This document shows, in pieces, positions 1-10,754 of a stretch of 64,000 bases of DNA; the first letter of the stretch is position 1, and every line of letters starts with the position of its first letter. A program made the translations under genes and the position numbers. Under the pieces are notes generated by a model. The model was given only the letters and a program-made list of their open reading frames with translations, had not been told where the DNA came from and searched no databases. Origin of the DNA: Silene latifolia (lineage: Eukaryota > Streptophyta > Magnoliopsida > Caryophyllales > Caryophyllaceae); contig NC_133526.1 in the NCBI RefSeq assembly GCF_048544455.1, positions 62,001-126,000 on the forward strand. Reading direction: 5' to 3'.

Positions 1-2021
1 CTCTATTAAACTCAGCAACCTGATTACCGTTGTTATAAAATACTTGCCGACATACTGTAAGTAATAATAAGGAACCTGATCAATATGGGTATATTAATTA
101 AAAACAAAGTAATCAGGCCATCTAGTTAACATGTCAACTTAAACGTATGAGTATAATGTAGGTGTGAAGAGTCATCATATCATATGATAAATGTATTAAA
201 AATGTATATGTAGAAATTCTGGTGATCTCATCTTTGCAGAGAGTCAATCTTGTAAATTATAATTAAAGAGCAAGATAAGAGTTGGACGAGGCTAGAGACG
301 GTGGACATCAAATCAAGAGACTATCACGACATGGACGTGTTGATGCTTACATACCCAAGTGTAAGCGTAATGAATTAGCAACAAGTCTCCCTTGCGACGG
401 GTCAAATATTACCCACATGGGTAATCCCTCGACAATTTGCTTTTGCCTTATCTCCCCATGCGGGTTGTATTTGGCCCGTCGCAAGTTTGCGACGGATATG
501 CCCGTCACAAATGAGAATTTGTGATAAATTAGAAATTGGTGGGAGCTAATTAATTTCTCCATAGTAAGGCCAAATCATTTTAAAAAAAATAGGAGTAAAC
601 AAAGGTAAATAAAATAAAAATAAGGTAGGAGTTAATAAAGTGGTGAAAAATAAATGAAGAAATTAAAGTAGTTGATGCTATATATGTTTGACGCTTACTA
701 TTAGCCGCGCCACTCTTAAGAGTTAAGAGTGCTTCTTGTGGTGATGTGGTATATTCATGTCTGTGTCGTAGCCATAGACGCGAGTGGCGTGGTGCTGGCC
801 GGTGCTTTGCAAATTAAATGGCAATAAGATGGTGAATAATGCATGCTGCTAGATTGAGGACGGACATGATCATCTTCAATTCCCAACTGGACTAGTTACT
901 TAGTTAGTTAGTTGTGCTTAATATATATTAGTGATAGATAGTCACCTCTGAAATTTAATTTAATAATCTATCTATCTTGATTACACCCAAAGAAACAAAG
1001 AAAGGCAGATGCAATATGTTATATGCATGCAGAATCGCAGATCCATCCCATGGCATGTGGGCGGGCTACATACATTATTTCTTCTCACGTCAATTTAATC
1101 ACATTGATTATATATAAATATTGTTATTGATTCATTGATTAACTTACCTGCCTCCTAGTTAGTGCTCTATCTCAAAACAATGACTAAGGGCTAAGCATCA
1201 AAATTTAGTCACTCATTCTAAACACACACATATAATTATATCATCCCGTCTTTATCTAATACATACGGAGAGTAACTACTTCTTATTAGTGAGTGGTAGA
1301 TACTAGATTGTGTGTAAATTGTAATGATTGAGTTGCACCATATATATATATATATAATTGTGCGTTTAATTTGCAGATTCGACCTCTCAGCTTTTCAATT
1401 TAAGTATGTAGCAACTTTACATGATTGGAAACAAGAGGCTATCAACACCCTACTTGTCACAAATGACTCCTTTACTACTGTCAGTATTTTCTAGAGTCAA
1501 GAGTGGTCATCACTTGGAAGACAGCTTCAATATACTCATACTCCGTAGAGTCCATACTTCATAATACTAATAGTTAGTCTCGCTAATTTATGAGGCTCCC
1601 TGTCTCAGCATGCATGCTATCTATATCCTGCACTGCTTCTGCTTGTTTTCCTCCAAATTTAGCGACTTGTTAAGACAAGCACAAGATCGAGGTATGTATT
1701 CCAATCCAAAACCCCGGCTAAAAATGTACAGGGTGACATGATATGTAGTCTTTTTCATTTAGCGCATGCATGCTTACTTGAATTACCAGTGTTTGGTACA
1801 CCATAATAGTGCATAAGTGGGTAAGGTTTAATAAAGATGGATTGTTGACCTTCTTTTCTGCTAGTTTCTTAGCCCCTCATGTCCATTGCTTCCTTTACAA
1901 AGTTGCCATGAAATCATTTTGTCTACATTCTTTGCTTTTCCAGCGTGTGGACACAATAAATCTTTGTCAAATTAGAGAGCACAAGCAAACCAAATCTTTT
2001 GTTTTTTGTGCTAAACATATG
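1..2021. other. Intergenic, no gene recognised
   Basis: AT-rich sequence without a convincing reading frame. It holds one MITE-like inverted repeat (379-523) and an (AT)n run near 1339-1356. The right edge is the ATATG target duplication of the Ty3/gypsy element that starts at 2022. Confidence 0.6.
379..523. repeat. MITE-like inverted repeat
   Basis: The left part (TTGCGACGGGTCAAATA) reappears in inverted form near 465-500 (TTTGGCCCGTCGCAA), and a second CCCGTCACAA copy closes the right end. The GACGGGTCAAATATT motif is also present in the MITE at 15153-15435, so the two may be related. No clear target duplication was found. Confidence 0.4.
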
Positions 2022-2562
2022 TGATACGTAACGCAGCGGATGAAAACACGGAAAGATAAAAGATCGAAAAGCTAGACCTATAGCTCGACAATCTCGAGTT
2101 CAAGACAAGACCTATTGACTCGAAACTCCGCTTAAACAACACAAGAGACTCGTCAAGCGTTGAATAAGATTTGTGTTCAACAAACTGTCGAAAGCACAAA
2201 GTTTTGATAGAAATTTTCAGTGTAAAACTTGATTGTTATTCCAATAATTATAAGACTATTTATAGTCAAGCAACGAAGTCAGTTGAACAAGGAAACAATA
2301 CCAAAGGTTGCCTTAAACAACCATAATAAAATAAGCCATTAACTAAATTAAATAAGGTGCACCACCCCTTTGCATGCTCTGTTGAACGCTTCCTTTATTG
2401 CCATCCTCTATTGCCATAATTCCACTTGCCTCAATTAAGTCCTGAACAAGTAACCAAACTCACGAATCGAGCCCGCACATTCACGCCAATGTCACGCCCG
2501 AATCCATGCTCCAAACAGACAATGGAGCGATGCTTTGTCCATACTTGTCCACCACCGTATCA
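2022..2562 (-). repeat. 3' LTR of the first Ty3/gypsy element
   Basis: A 541-bp direct repeat of 6867-7405, with inverted TGATACG/CGTATCA ends. The purine-rich tract (minus strand) just inside the element at about 2563-2580 matches where plus-strand priming occurs in this family. Confidence 0.95.
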
Positions 2563-5500
2563 TCCCCTCCCCCTTGAAACGGAATTGACCTCAATTCAAG
2601 AAGACCGTCATCATCAAGATAAGGAGAAAGATCACCCACATTAAAGGTAGCATGCACGCCGCAATAACCAGGCAACTCGATTTTATAAGCATTGTCATTG
2701 ATACGATCAATCACCTTGAAAGGACCCTCGGCTCGGGGCATAAGTTTATTCTTCCTTTTACTCGGAAATCGCTCCTTCCGCAAATTAACCCATACCAAGT
2801 CGCCCTTTTGATAAACACGTGGCTTCCTATGCTTGTTCGTTTTGCGTCGGTAACCGGCATTGACGGACTCAATACGCTCACGCACTTGTTGGTGCAATTT
2901 CATCATTGACTTTAGCTTGGACTCGGCGTCTTTATGGACCAATTCAGCCTTTGGAAACGGAATTAAATCAAGAGGCATATAAGGATTAATCCCATACACC
3001 ACCTCAAATGGAGAATGACCCGTCGCATAGGTAGGTGAGCGATTATAAGCAAATTCGGCATGAGCGAGTTTAATATCCCAATCCTTTTGAGTACGACTAA
3101 CCAACCCACGCAACAATACTCCCAAGGTCCGATTAGTAACTTCCGTTTGCCCATCCGTCTGAGGGTGATGAGATGTGCTAAACAAAAGTTTGGTACCCAC
3201 CTTTCTCCAAAGCGTATTCCAAAAATAACTTAGAAATTTCGAATCACGGTCTGAAACAATTGTCTTGGGAATTCCGTGGAGGCGAACAATTTCACGAAAA
3301 TACAATTCCGCTACATTACTAGCGTCATCAGTTTTGTGACACGCAACAAAATGAGCCATTTTGGAAAATCGATCCACCACTACTAGAATTGAGTCTTTAC
3401 CTCTTTGAGTGCGCGGGAGTGCCACGATGAAGTCCATGGACACGTCCTCCCAAGGATGAGTAGGAACCTAAGCAATGAGTATAAAGACCCGGCTTGAACG
3501 AACTCTTCGCCATTTTGCAAGTCACACACTTCGCTACAATGCTAGTTACGTCTCCAAGTAATTTCGGCCAAAAGAAGTGCTCTTTCAACACTTCGACTGT
3601 TTTCACGACACCAAAATGCCCGGCTAATCCTCCACCATGGGCCTCACGAATCAATAACTCCCGAATTGGGTGTCTCGGCACACATAGACGATTTCCTTTA
3701 AAAAGGAATCCGTCTTGAATTAAAAATTCACCATGGGCCCCAGTTTTGCATTTATCAAATAGCTCCCCAAACTCCTTATCACTTGCGTAACAAGACTTCA
3801 GAACTTCAAAACCCAACAATCGGGTCTCCAATACGGCTATTAACGTGTACCTGCGAGACAAAGCATCGGCTACAACATTGCTCTTACCATCCTTATACTT
3901 CGATGAGAAGTGAAAGGATTGTAAAAACTCGACCCATTTAGCATGACGCGGACTCAATTTTTGCGGTCCATTTATATACTTTAACGACTCATGGTCCGAG
4001 TGTAAAATGAAATGATTTGGACGCAAATAATGACTCCAATGACTAAGAGCTCTAACAATGGCATAAAACTCTTTGTCGTAGGTGCAATAATTTAATCTCG
4101 CTCCTCCTAATTTTTCCGAAAAGTAAGCAATGGGTCGCTTACCTTGTAACAAAACTGCTCCGATGCCTACCCCGCTTGCGTCACACTCGACCTCAAAGGG
4201 TTGCGAAAAATCTGGCAGTGCCAAAATAGGTGCGGAGCATAATCGTTTTTTGATTAATTCGAATGCTTCTTGAGCTTCTTTGGTCCACACAAACACGCCC
4301 TTCTTCAAGCAATTGGTGATAGGGCTAACAAGCGAACTGAAATCGCGTATGAACCGTCTATAAAAGGAGGCAAGACCATGAAAGGAGCGTACCTCGCTTA
4401 CTGTTTTAGGAATGGGCCAAGTACTAATAGCTTCGATTTTTGCCATGTCTACTGATACTCCGTCTTTTGACACCATGTAACCCAAAAATAACACACTGTC
4501 AACCAAGAATGAGCATTTCTCCCTTTTTCCAAAGAGCTTCTGATTTCGAAGCACTCCAAATACGAGCCGTAAATGCTGCAAATGATCATCAATATTCCGG
4601 CTATACACCAAAATATCGTCAAGATAAACAACCACAAATTTACCCAAAAATGATTTTAAAACTTCATTCATCAGGCGCATAAAAGTACTTGGCGCATTTG
4701 TGAGTCCAAACGGCATGACAGTCCATTCGTAAAGGCCGTGCTTTGTTTTGAAAGCGGTCTTCCACTCATCTCCCTCACGCATACGAATTTGGTGGTACCC
4801 ACTTCGGAGATCGATTTTCGAGAACACTTGTGATCCGCACAATTCATCGAGCATATCGTCGAGCCTCGGAATTGGGAACCGGTATTTAATCGTGATATTA
4901 TTCACTGCTCTCGAGTCAACGCACATACGCCACGTACCATCCTTTTTTGGAACGAGCAAAACAGGTACAGCACATGGGCTCATACTTTCTCGAACATATC
5001 CACGTTCCACCAACTCGTCAATCTGCCTTTGAAGCTCCTTAGTTTCTTCCGGGTTACACCTATAGGCTGCCTTATTCGGTAATGGGGCTCCAGGAATAAG
5101 GTCAATTTGATGCTCGATTCCCCTAATTGGAGGTAGGCCGGGTGGTAATTCATCAGGAAAGACATCCTGATATTCAATTAGCAATTTATCAACTAATGAG
5201 TTTGAGTGGGAACTTGCCCTTGTACTCAATTCGTCTTTGGCTGTCAACAAATAAACCACCTCCCCTTGATTTATTGCTTGTTCAATTTCTTGCTCTTTCA
5301 CCAACATCACCAGTCCATCGTCTTTCTTCTTTTTTTTTGTACTCATGGAACGAACTTCGCCGATGACATGGGCTTCAAAATAATTCTCTTGCCTTTGTCT
5401 TTCAATTCGTACTCATTGCTTCTCCCTCGATGGATTACGTCCCTATCGAACTGCCAAGGACGGCCCAATAGTACGTGACACGCATCCATAGGGATCACGT

Positions 5501-5690
5501 CACATAATATCTCGTCAACATAAGAGCCCATTGACAAGCCCAATCGAACCTGCTTCGTTACCTTCACCTTGTTACCATCATTCAACCAGTGAAGCGAGTA
5601 TGGTTTATGATGCGCCAAGGTAGCCAATCCTAGCTTCGAAACCATCTCACTGGACGCCACATTCGTACAGCTACCCCCGTCTATAATCAC
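2481..5690 (-). mobile_element. pol-like region of the first Ty3/gypsy element
   Basis: On the minus strand, in order: an aspartic-protease-like segment (IIDGGSCTN), reverse transcriptase with the YLDDILVYS motif, RNase H ([13 protein letters not shown]), a zinc-binding H2C2 integrase head and the integrase core (SDRDSKF, HHPQTDGQTE), ending in a GPF/Y-type module (GPFKVI). The domain order RT-RNase H-integrase defines Ty3/gypsy and excludes Ty1/copia. It is a fossil copy and broken. Confidence 0.9.
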
Positions 5691-5732
5691 ACTACACCAT
5701 TTATCCTTGACTTGGCATTTGGTATGGAATAA

Positions 5733-6764
5733 TTATTCTCGCTGATCGGAGTCGATGGACTCGGGTTGAATCTGTAACGACCGAAGAACCAAAAGTGTAT
5801 CGTATACAGGTGCTTCGTACCCTTCTATTTCTTCCTCCTCCTCTTCCTGTTCAAGACTAAAAATTCCGCCCAACCTCTCTTCCTCTTCAGCCTGCTCACG
5901 AAATTCTACTGCCTCCCGTAAGGTCACGACTCGTTTGTTTGGACACGCACTTTGATAGTGACCGAAACCCTGACATTTAAAACACCTCACTTTTGACAAG
6001 GTGATTTCTTTTGGTGTATTGGTTGTTTTAAGAGTGGACGTTGGATGGGGATTTTTGTTTGGATTGTAGTTGGACGCGGGGAATCGTTCTTTGAAGAAGA
6101 CTCGGTTTTAGTCCAGTTCTATTTTTTTTGTATTCCGTCCTGGACCCTTCCCCATATTTGTTTTTGCCCTGGGACTCGAGTTTTAAACAAAGTCCGCAAA
6201 GTGTGTCGAAATCAGAGTATGGGTACATCTCTACGACACTAGCAATATTATTATTTAATCCCCGTAAAAACCTAGCCATTTTCTGTTCCTCGATTTCCTC
6301 CAATTCTCCCATCAACGACAATCCCTCAAATTCATCTATATATTCTCCCACACTCAACTTCCCCTGTTTAAATTCCGCAATTTTACGGTAAGTGGTTATT
6401 CGATGGTTCGATGGTACATACCTCTTCCGTAGTTTGCGTTTTAGCGATTCCCATGAAGCGATTTTCTCCTTTCCAGCCCGAGTACGTTTGGCCTTCAGTC
6501 CCTCGAACCACAACGAGGCTCCCTTACCCAATTTCAAGATTGCGTATTTGCACCTTTTTTCGTCGTTGAGATCCTTGAAATCGAACATTCGTTCAATCTT
6601 TCTTTCCCATTCCAAATAGTCCTCCGGATTCGTACCTCCCGTGAATTCCGGAGTTCGTTAATTTTAAACTCATCTTGTTTAGTTCGATAACGGCTCCCAG
6701 TGGGTTGATTTCGAAGCATCTCGCGCACTTGAGCAAGCAATGTTTCGTCATCGAAATCTCCCAT
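5733..6764 (-). mobile_element. gag-like region of the first Ty3/gypsy element
   Basis: Contains a retrotransposon gag domain (WFEGL..., RFLRGLN) followed by a CCHC zinc knuckle (CFKCQGFGHYQSACP), typical of Ty3/gypsy nucleocapsid. It sits directly downstream of the primer site at the right LTR. Fossil, broken. Confidence 0.85.
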
Positions 6765-6866
6765 GGCTCGTGGTACTGTAAATTGAGGTTTGTGATTTTT
6801 TTTTTTTTTTTAAATTGGATCGTCTCGATATATGGAAATCAAGAGCCGAAGCTCTGATACCACTTA

Positions 6867-7405
6867 TGATACGTAACGCAGCGGATGAAAACACGGAAAG
6901 ATAAAAGATCGAAAAGCTAGACCTATAGCTCGACAATCTCGAGTTCAAGACAAGACCTATTGACTCGAAACTCCGCTTAAACAACACAAGAGACTCGTCA
7001 AGCGTTGAATAAGATTTGTGTTCAACAAACTGTCGAAAGCACAAAGTTTTGATAGAAATTTTTAGTGTAAAACTTGATTGTTATTCCAATAATTATAAGA
7101 CTATTTATAGTCAAGCAACGAAGTCACTTGAACAAGGAAACAATACCAAAGGTTGCCTTAAACAACCATAATAAAATAAGCCATTAACTAAATTAAATAA
7201 GGTGCACCACCCCTTTGCATGCTCTGTTGAACGCTTCCTTTATTGCCATCCTCTATTGCCATAATTCCACTTGCCTCAATTAAGTCCTGAACAAGTAACC
7301 AAACTCACGAACTGAGCCCGCACATTCACGCCAATGTCACGCCCCGAATCCATGCTCCAAACAGACAATGGAGCGATGCTGTCCATACTGTCCACCACCG
7401 TATCA
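6867..7405 (-). repeat. 5' LTR of the first Ty3/gypsy element
   Basis: Direct repeat of 2022-2562, nearly identical. The tRNA-Met primer site on the minus strand lies just left of it (about 6850-6865). A 5-bp target duplication ATATG follows at 7406-7410. Confidence 0.95.
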
Positions 7406-7410
7406 ATATG

Positions 7411-7549
7411 GGTTATAAAATAATATTCACCCTATAGCAAATCAATAGCAAACTAGAATAAGGAACAAGGGGAAAAAAATAGAATTATATTAGCAAACTA
7501 GTATAAGGAACAAGGGAAAAGAAATGAAAAATAAAATAAAAATATAATT
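7411..7549. other. Short spacer with a local duplication
   Basis: Two near copies of a segment containing TAGCAAACTAGTATAAGGAA lie between 7447 and 7520. A T-run on the minus strand, 10-20 bases beyond the tRNA 3' end, would serve as its Pol III terminator. Confidence 0.5.
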
Positions 7550-7574
7550 TGCGGTGAGCGTGGATCGAACACGC

Positions 7575-7617
<43 letters not shown>

Positions 7618-7622
7618 CCCGC
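7550..7622 (-). tRNA. tRNA-Phe (anticodon GAA)
   Basis: The 73-nt gene on the minus strand starts GCGGGGATAGCTCAG and ends with TCACCGC plus discriminator A. The anticodon loop is ACTGAAGAT with anticodon GAA. The A box (TAGCTCAGTTGG) and B box (GTTCGATCC) are intact. There is no intron. The acceptor stem has the single mismatch usual in plant cytosolic tRNA-Phe. A T-rich stretch downstream (minus strand, about 7535-7545) fits Pol III termination. It lies 144 bp from the end of the Ty3/gypsy element. Confidence 0.97.
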
Positions 7623-8180
7623 AATTTGTTTAATTGTCAAGGTTCAATGTACAAGAATCGTATGTAAATAACGTGGAAAAAATGAAGAGGACAAAACAAT
7701 GCCTTAAAAGAGACGCGCAAATGATATGATACATATCACATTAACATATTTATGGACAGCATAAAATAGTCCGTATAAACTGAAACGGAAGCAGTTGGTG
7801 TTAGACATATCACATTAACATATGTATGGACAGCATCTTATTTTATGTCATTAACTAAATTTTATACAGTATAATAGTCCGTATAACGTGTTAGAGAAGA
7901 AAGAGCGAATGAAGTTGGGAATTGAGTTTTGAGAGAGTAAGATTGTAAAATTGTGAGAGCATAGTGAGGAAGAGGAGTCAGAGAAGCAATGGTAGAATTG
8001 GTAGGTAGTTGAGATAATGGGCCTCAACTCAACAACCAATGTCTACGGCTGCTTCCAGATTATCAGTTTGCTAACCCATTCTTTTTTTGGCCCAATTTTC
8101 TGCCCCATTTACAATTCCACATTTCTAAATTGTACTCCTTTCGCATGCAAATAACAAGTGGTATTAGCTCATAATTTTTA
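7623..8180. other. Intergenic, AT-rich
   Basis: No gene seen. A duplicated stretch (GACATATCACATTAACATAT-like) occurs near 7728-7770 and 7806-7840. The right edge is the 8-bp target duplication of the next element. Confidence 0.5.
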
Positions 8181-8770
8181 GGGTAAATTGATTATTACAT
8201 CTTTATATAATTCACTTTTTGAAACATACTCTCTTATATTATTTTTTTCGAAAATTACTGCCATAAAATGTCGCATTTATCAAATATTGCTACCATTTAA
8301 CGACCCCAGTCAATAAAATGAAAATATTTAATTCAAAATATGAAATTCGGTACTAATTTTTGCTGTTTATGACTATATTGTCTCTAGCCTTATTTTATTC
8401 AAGACTTCAACTTCACCGACAGGGAGAAAAGGATTTAAGAAATTTGGGAGGAAGGAGGTGAATTTCACAAATTTAGGAGAAAGAGTTGATTTAAATTAAG
8501 CATATAATAAGGCTAAGGGTAACATAGTCATATGCAAGAAAAATTAGTACCAAATTTCAAATTTTGGAGGAAATATAGTCATATGCAAGAAAAATTAGTA
8601 ACAAATTTCAAATTTTTGAGAAAATATTTCTCTTTTGTTTGGCCGAAATCACTGAATGAGAATAATATTTGAAAGAGTTACATTTTATGGGAGTAAGTTT
8701 CGAAAAAAATTATATAAAGGAGTAAGTTTCAAAAAGTGAATTATATAAGGGAGTAATAATCAATTTACCC
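8181..8770. mobile_element. Non-autonomous TIR element, 590 bp (hAT-like TSD)
   Basis: Terminal inverted repeats start GGGTAAATTGATTATTAC and continue imperfectly for about 120 bp. The element is flanked by a perfect 8-bp direct repeat AATTTTTA (8173-8180 and 8771-8778), the duplication length typical of hAT elements. Inside, a block of about 60 bp is tandemly repeated at about 8519-8625 (CATATGCAAGAAAAATTAGT). It has no coding capacity. Confidence 0.75.
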
Positions 8771-8879
8771 AATTTTTATTATGTCAAATTAGAGATATTT
8801 ACGTTATAATTTGTACACAGATAAATATGTAAAGTTAGGACATGAGAAATAGAGGTACTTTTGTACTTCACAAAATTTT

Positions 8880-8992
8880 CATTTAAGACGGCACTGTCTG
8901 TGATAAGCTTAAGATAGTTCAAGTATTATACACACAAGTGATATGTACTTAATCTGTCTTAAGCTTAACAGTGATAGTACCGTTTTAAATGA
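8880..8992. repeat. Short MITE, about 113 bp
   Basis: Inverted ends: TCATTTAAGACGGCACTGTC at the left against the reverse complement of GTACCGTTTTAAATGAGA at the right. AAGCTTAAG lies on both arms. The family is uncertain. Confidence 0.5.
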
Positions 8993-9229
8993 GACTTAAA
9001 AGGTGTACTTTTTGGTGTGGGTGGTTAATAGTTTAAGGCTTATATGAGGGTATTTTGGTAAGTAAGCACATAATAAGTAGAGGTATATCACTTTTCTGCC
9101 ATTTTCCTAATATTTGTGTAAAAAATAAAATGTAAAAAATTCATTGAAATGAAAAAAAGTAACAATAATGAGGGTATTGAAATAAAAACTATAGAATCAA
9201 CGGAAGTAGTGAAAGTAATAATAATTGTA

Positions 9230-9440
9230 CTCCTTTTGTTCGGGTCATTTTTTTTTTACTGTTTTCATTTTAGGGCGTCTCATTTATTTGTTTATCTTTG
9301 AATATTAGGCATGTCTCTAATGTGTTATTTGATCATTTAATTTTATTATTGTCTATTTGTCATTTAGTTCACTACCCTCGAATGATCTCATCCCAATATA
9401 GCAAAAATAAAGGTTAACAAATAATCGGAACAAAAAGAGT
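9230..9440. repeat. Degenerate Stowaway-like MITE
   Basis: The left end CTCCTTTTGTTCGGGTCATT roughly matches the inverse of the right end AATCGGAACAAAAAGAG. The CTCC start next to TA resembles Stowaway (Tc1/mariner) MITEs, but the arms are decayed. Confidence 0.35.
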
Positions 9441-9602
9441 AAAAAGTTAAGTGTAGGTAGCCAACAGATAACAAATGAAGAAGACGGAGGAAGTAATAAA
9501 AAATAGTAAATAATTTTATTTAATTACAAATTATTATTTTAGACGGTGACTCAATTCTCGTCTAAAGGAAGACAAGTGTTATTTTATAAGTTAATAAAAA
9601 AA

Positions 9603-9787
9603 CGGTTTTTCTAACCTATGCCCACTAGGCATAGGATAAGAAACCCAAAAAGGAAAGAATTAAATGCATTCTTGTAAAGAAAAGTAAAAAGTGATAGAAT
9701 ATTACAATTTTCCATAAAAATAACATTTAATTATTTGCTTTTTAGGTTTCTTATCCTATGCCTAGTGGGCATAGGTTAGAAAAACCC
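9603..9787. mobile_element. 185-bp MULE-type MITE, copy 1
   Basis: Starts CGGTTTTTCTAACCTATGCC; the reverse complement of its end is GGGTTTTTCTAACCTATGCC, and the inverted arms run to about 60 bp. A perfect 9-bp target duplication ATAAAAAAA flanks it (9594-9602, 9788-9796), as for Mutator-like elements. Two further 185-bp elements with related ends lie at 16477 and, split, at 41298/50336. Confidence 0.85.
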
Positions 9788-9847
9788 ATAAAAAAATGGA
9801 AAAGAAAAAGAGAAAAGGTGGTGGTGTAAAATGGTAACATGTGAGAA

Positions 9848-10449
9848 TGGAATGTGACTAGATTTAAGGATCTCAACAATCCTGAGGTAGAAGAGTCAGC
9901 TAGAAACAATTCTAGTAAGGAAGAGATTTGGTGGGAAAAACCTACAAACGGTTTCCTAAAGCTAAATTTTGACGGATCGAGAATAGAAGGTAATAAAAAC
10001 GTTCGCTTTAGGATATTCTATAAGAGATCACAATGGTAAAGTCGTTTTGTTGGGAGCAAAAAGTGCGGATCCAATAGTATCCTTGTTGCGGAAGACTTGC
10101 TTAAAAGAAGGTATTTTAGCAAACCTAAATACTTAGGAATCTCCAAGTTAATTGTGGAGGGTGACAACTTATGTGTTATTAACTCGATTCGGCGATTTGC
10201 AAATTCCGTGGGAAATTTCTAGTATTATCGAGGATGTGAAATTAGACCTTCATTTTTTCGATGAAGTGATAATTAAACATTCTTTCGTGAAGCCAACAAG
10301 TTCTTGACTTCATGGGCTTCGGTTGGACATTCACGTCCAACTCTTTCGAGTGGTTTGATAATGGTGGCTTCAACTTACCTCCTCCTCATTCGAAAGGATG
10401 AGATAGGTTGGTCCTACTCTAGAGGATCAACCTAGTTTTCTTACCTAAT

Positions 10450-10487
<38 letters not shown>
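9848..10487 (+). mobile_element. 5'-truncated LINE insertion with RNase H remnant
   Basis: A 20-bp perfect direct repeat AAAATGGTAACATGTGAGAA (9828-9847 and 10484-10503) brackets the insert, which ends in a run of about 37 A. That is the hallmark of target-primed reverse transcription. The insert encodes the C-terminal RNase H domain found in plant L1-type LINEs: WWEKPTNGFLKLNFDGS, then IRDHNGKVVLLGAKS, LIVEGDNLCVINSI and FREANK-like pieces, now in three frames with stops, so it is dead. The 5' part (endonuclease, RT) is missing. It sits about 270 bp upstream of the HIPP start codon. Confidence 0.88.
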
Positions 10488-10490
<3 letters not shown>

Positions 10491-10680
10491 TAACATGTGA
10501 GAAACCCCCTCTATGAGTCATCATATTATAATGAGTTGGCAAAGATATTGAAGAGAGAGAAGTCTGAAAATTGAAGGGGTGAGTCATAAGTGGTAAAAGC
10601 AGTATATTTTGTGATATTTGAGATAGAATATCCCGTCCGTCCTTCCTTCCTTCCTTGAGTGGATTTGAGTATTTGACAGT

Positions 10681-10754
10681 TGACACACACACACACACAG
10701 AAAAGAGAAAAGAAAGAAAGGAAAGAAAGTTGATTCAGAAAGAAAGAAAGAAAG
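10681..10754. repeat. (CA)n and (AAAG)n microsatellites in the HIPP 5' leader
   Basis: A CA run at about 10683-10699 is followed by AAAG repeats up to the base before the start codon at 10755. They probably form part of the 5' untranslated region. Confidence 0.7.

Larger units (their letters stand above)
2022..7405 (-). mobile_element. Ty3/gypsy LTR retrotransposon, young, broken
   Basis: Two direct repeats, 2022-2562 and 6867-7405, both running from TGATACG to CGTATCA, are flanked by a perfect 5-bp target duplication ATATG (2017-2021 and 7406-7410). Next to the right LTR, on the minus strand, lies TGGTATCAGAGC, a primer site for initiator tRNA-Met. A polypurine tract abuts the left LTR. The element therefore reads right to left, with gag first and then protease, RT, RNase H and integrase, the Ty3/gypsy order. 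The LTRs differ at about four substitutions and three short indels over 540 bp, which at usual plant rates means well under a million years. The coding region is broken, with about four interruptions. No chromodomain was recognised after the integrase. Confidence 0.95.
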
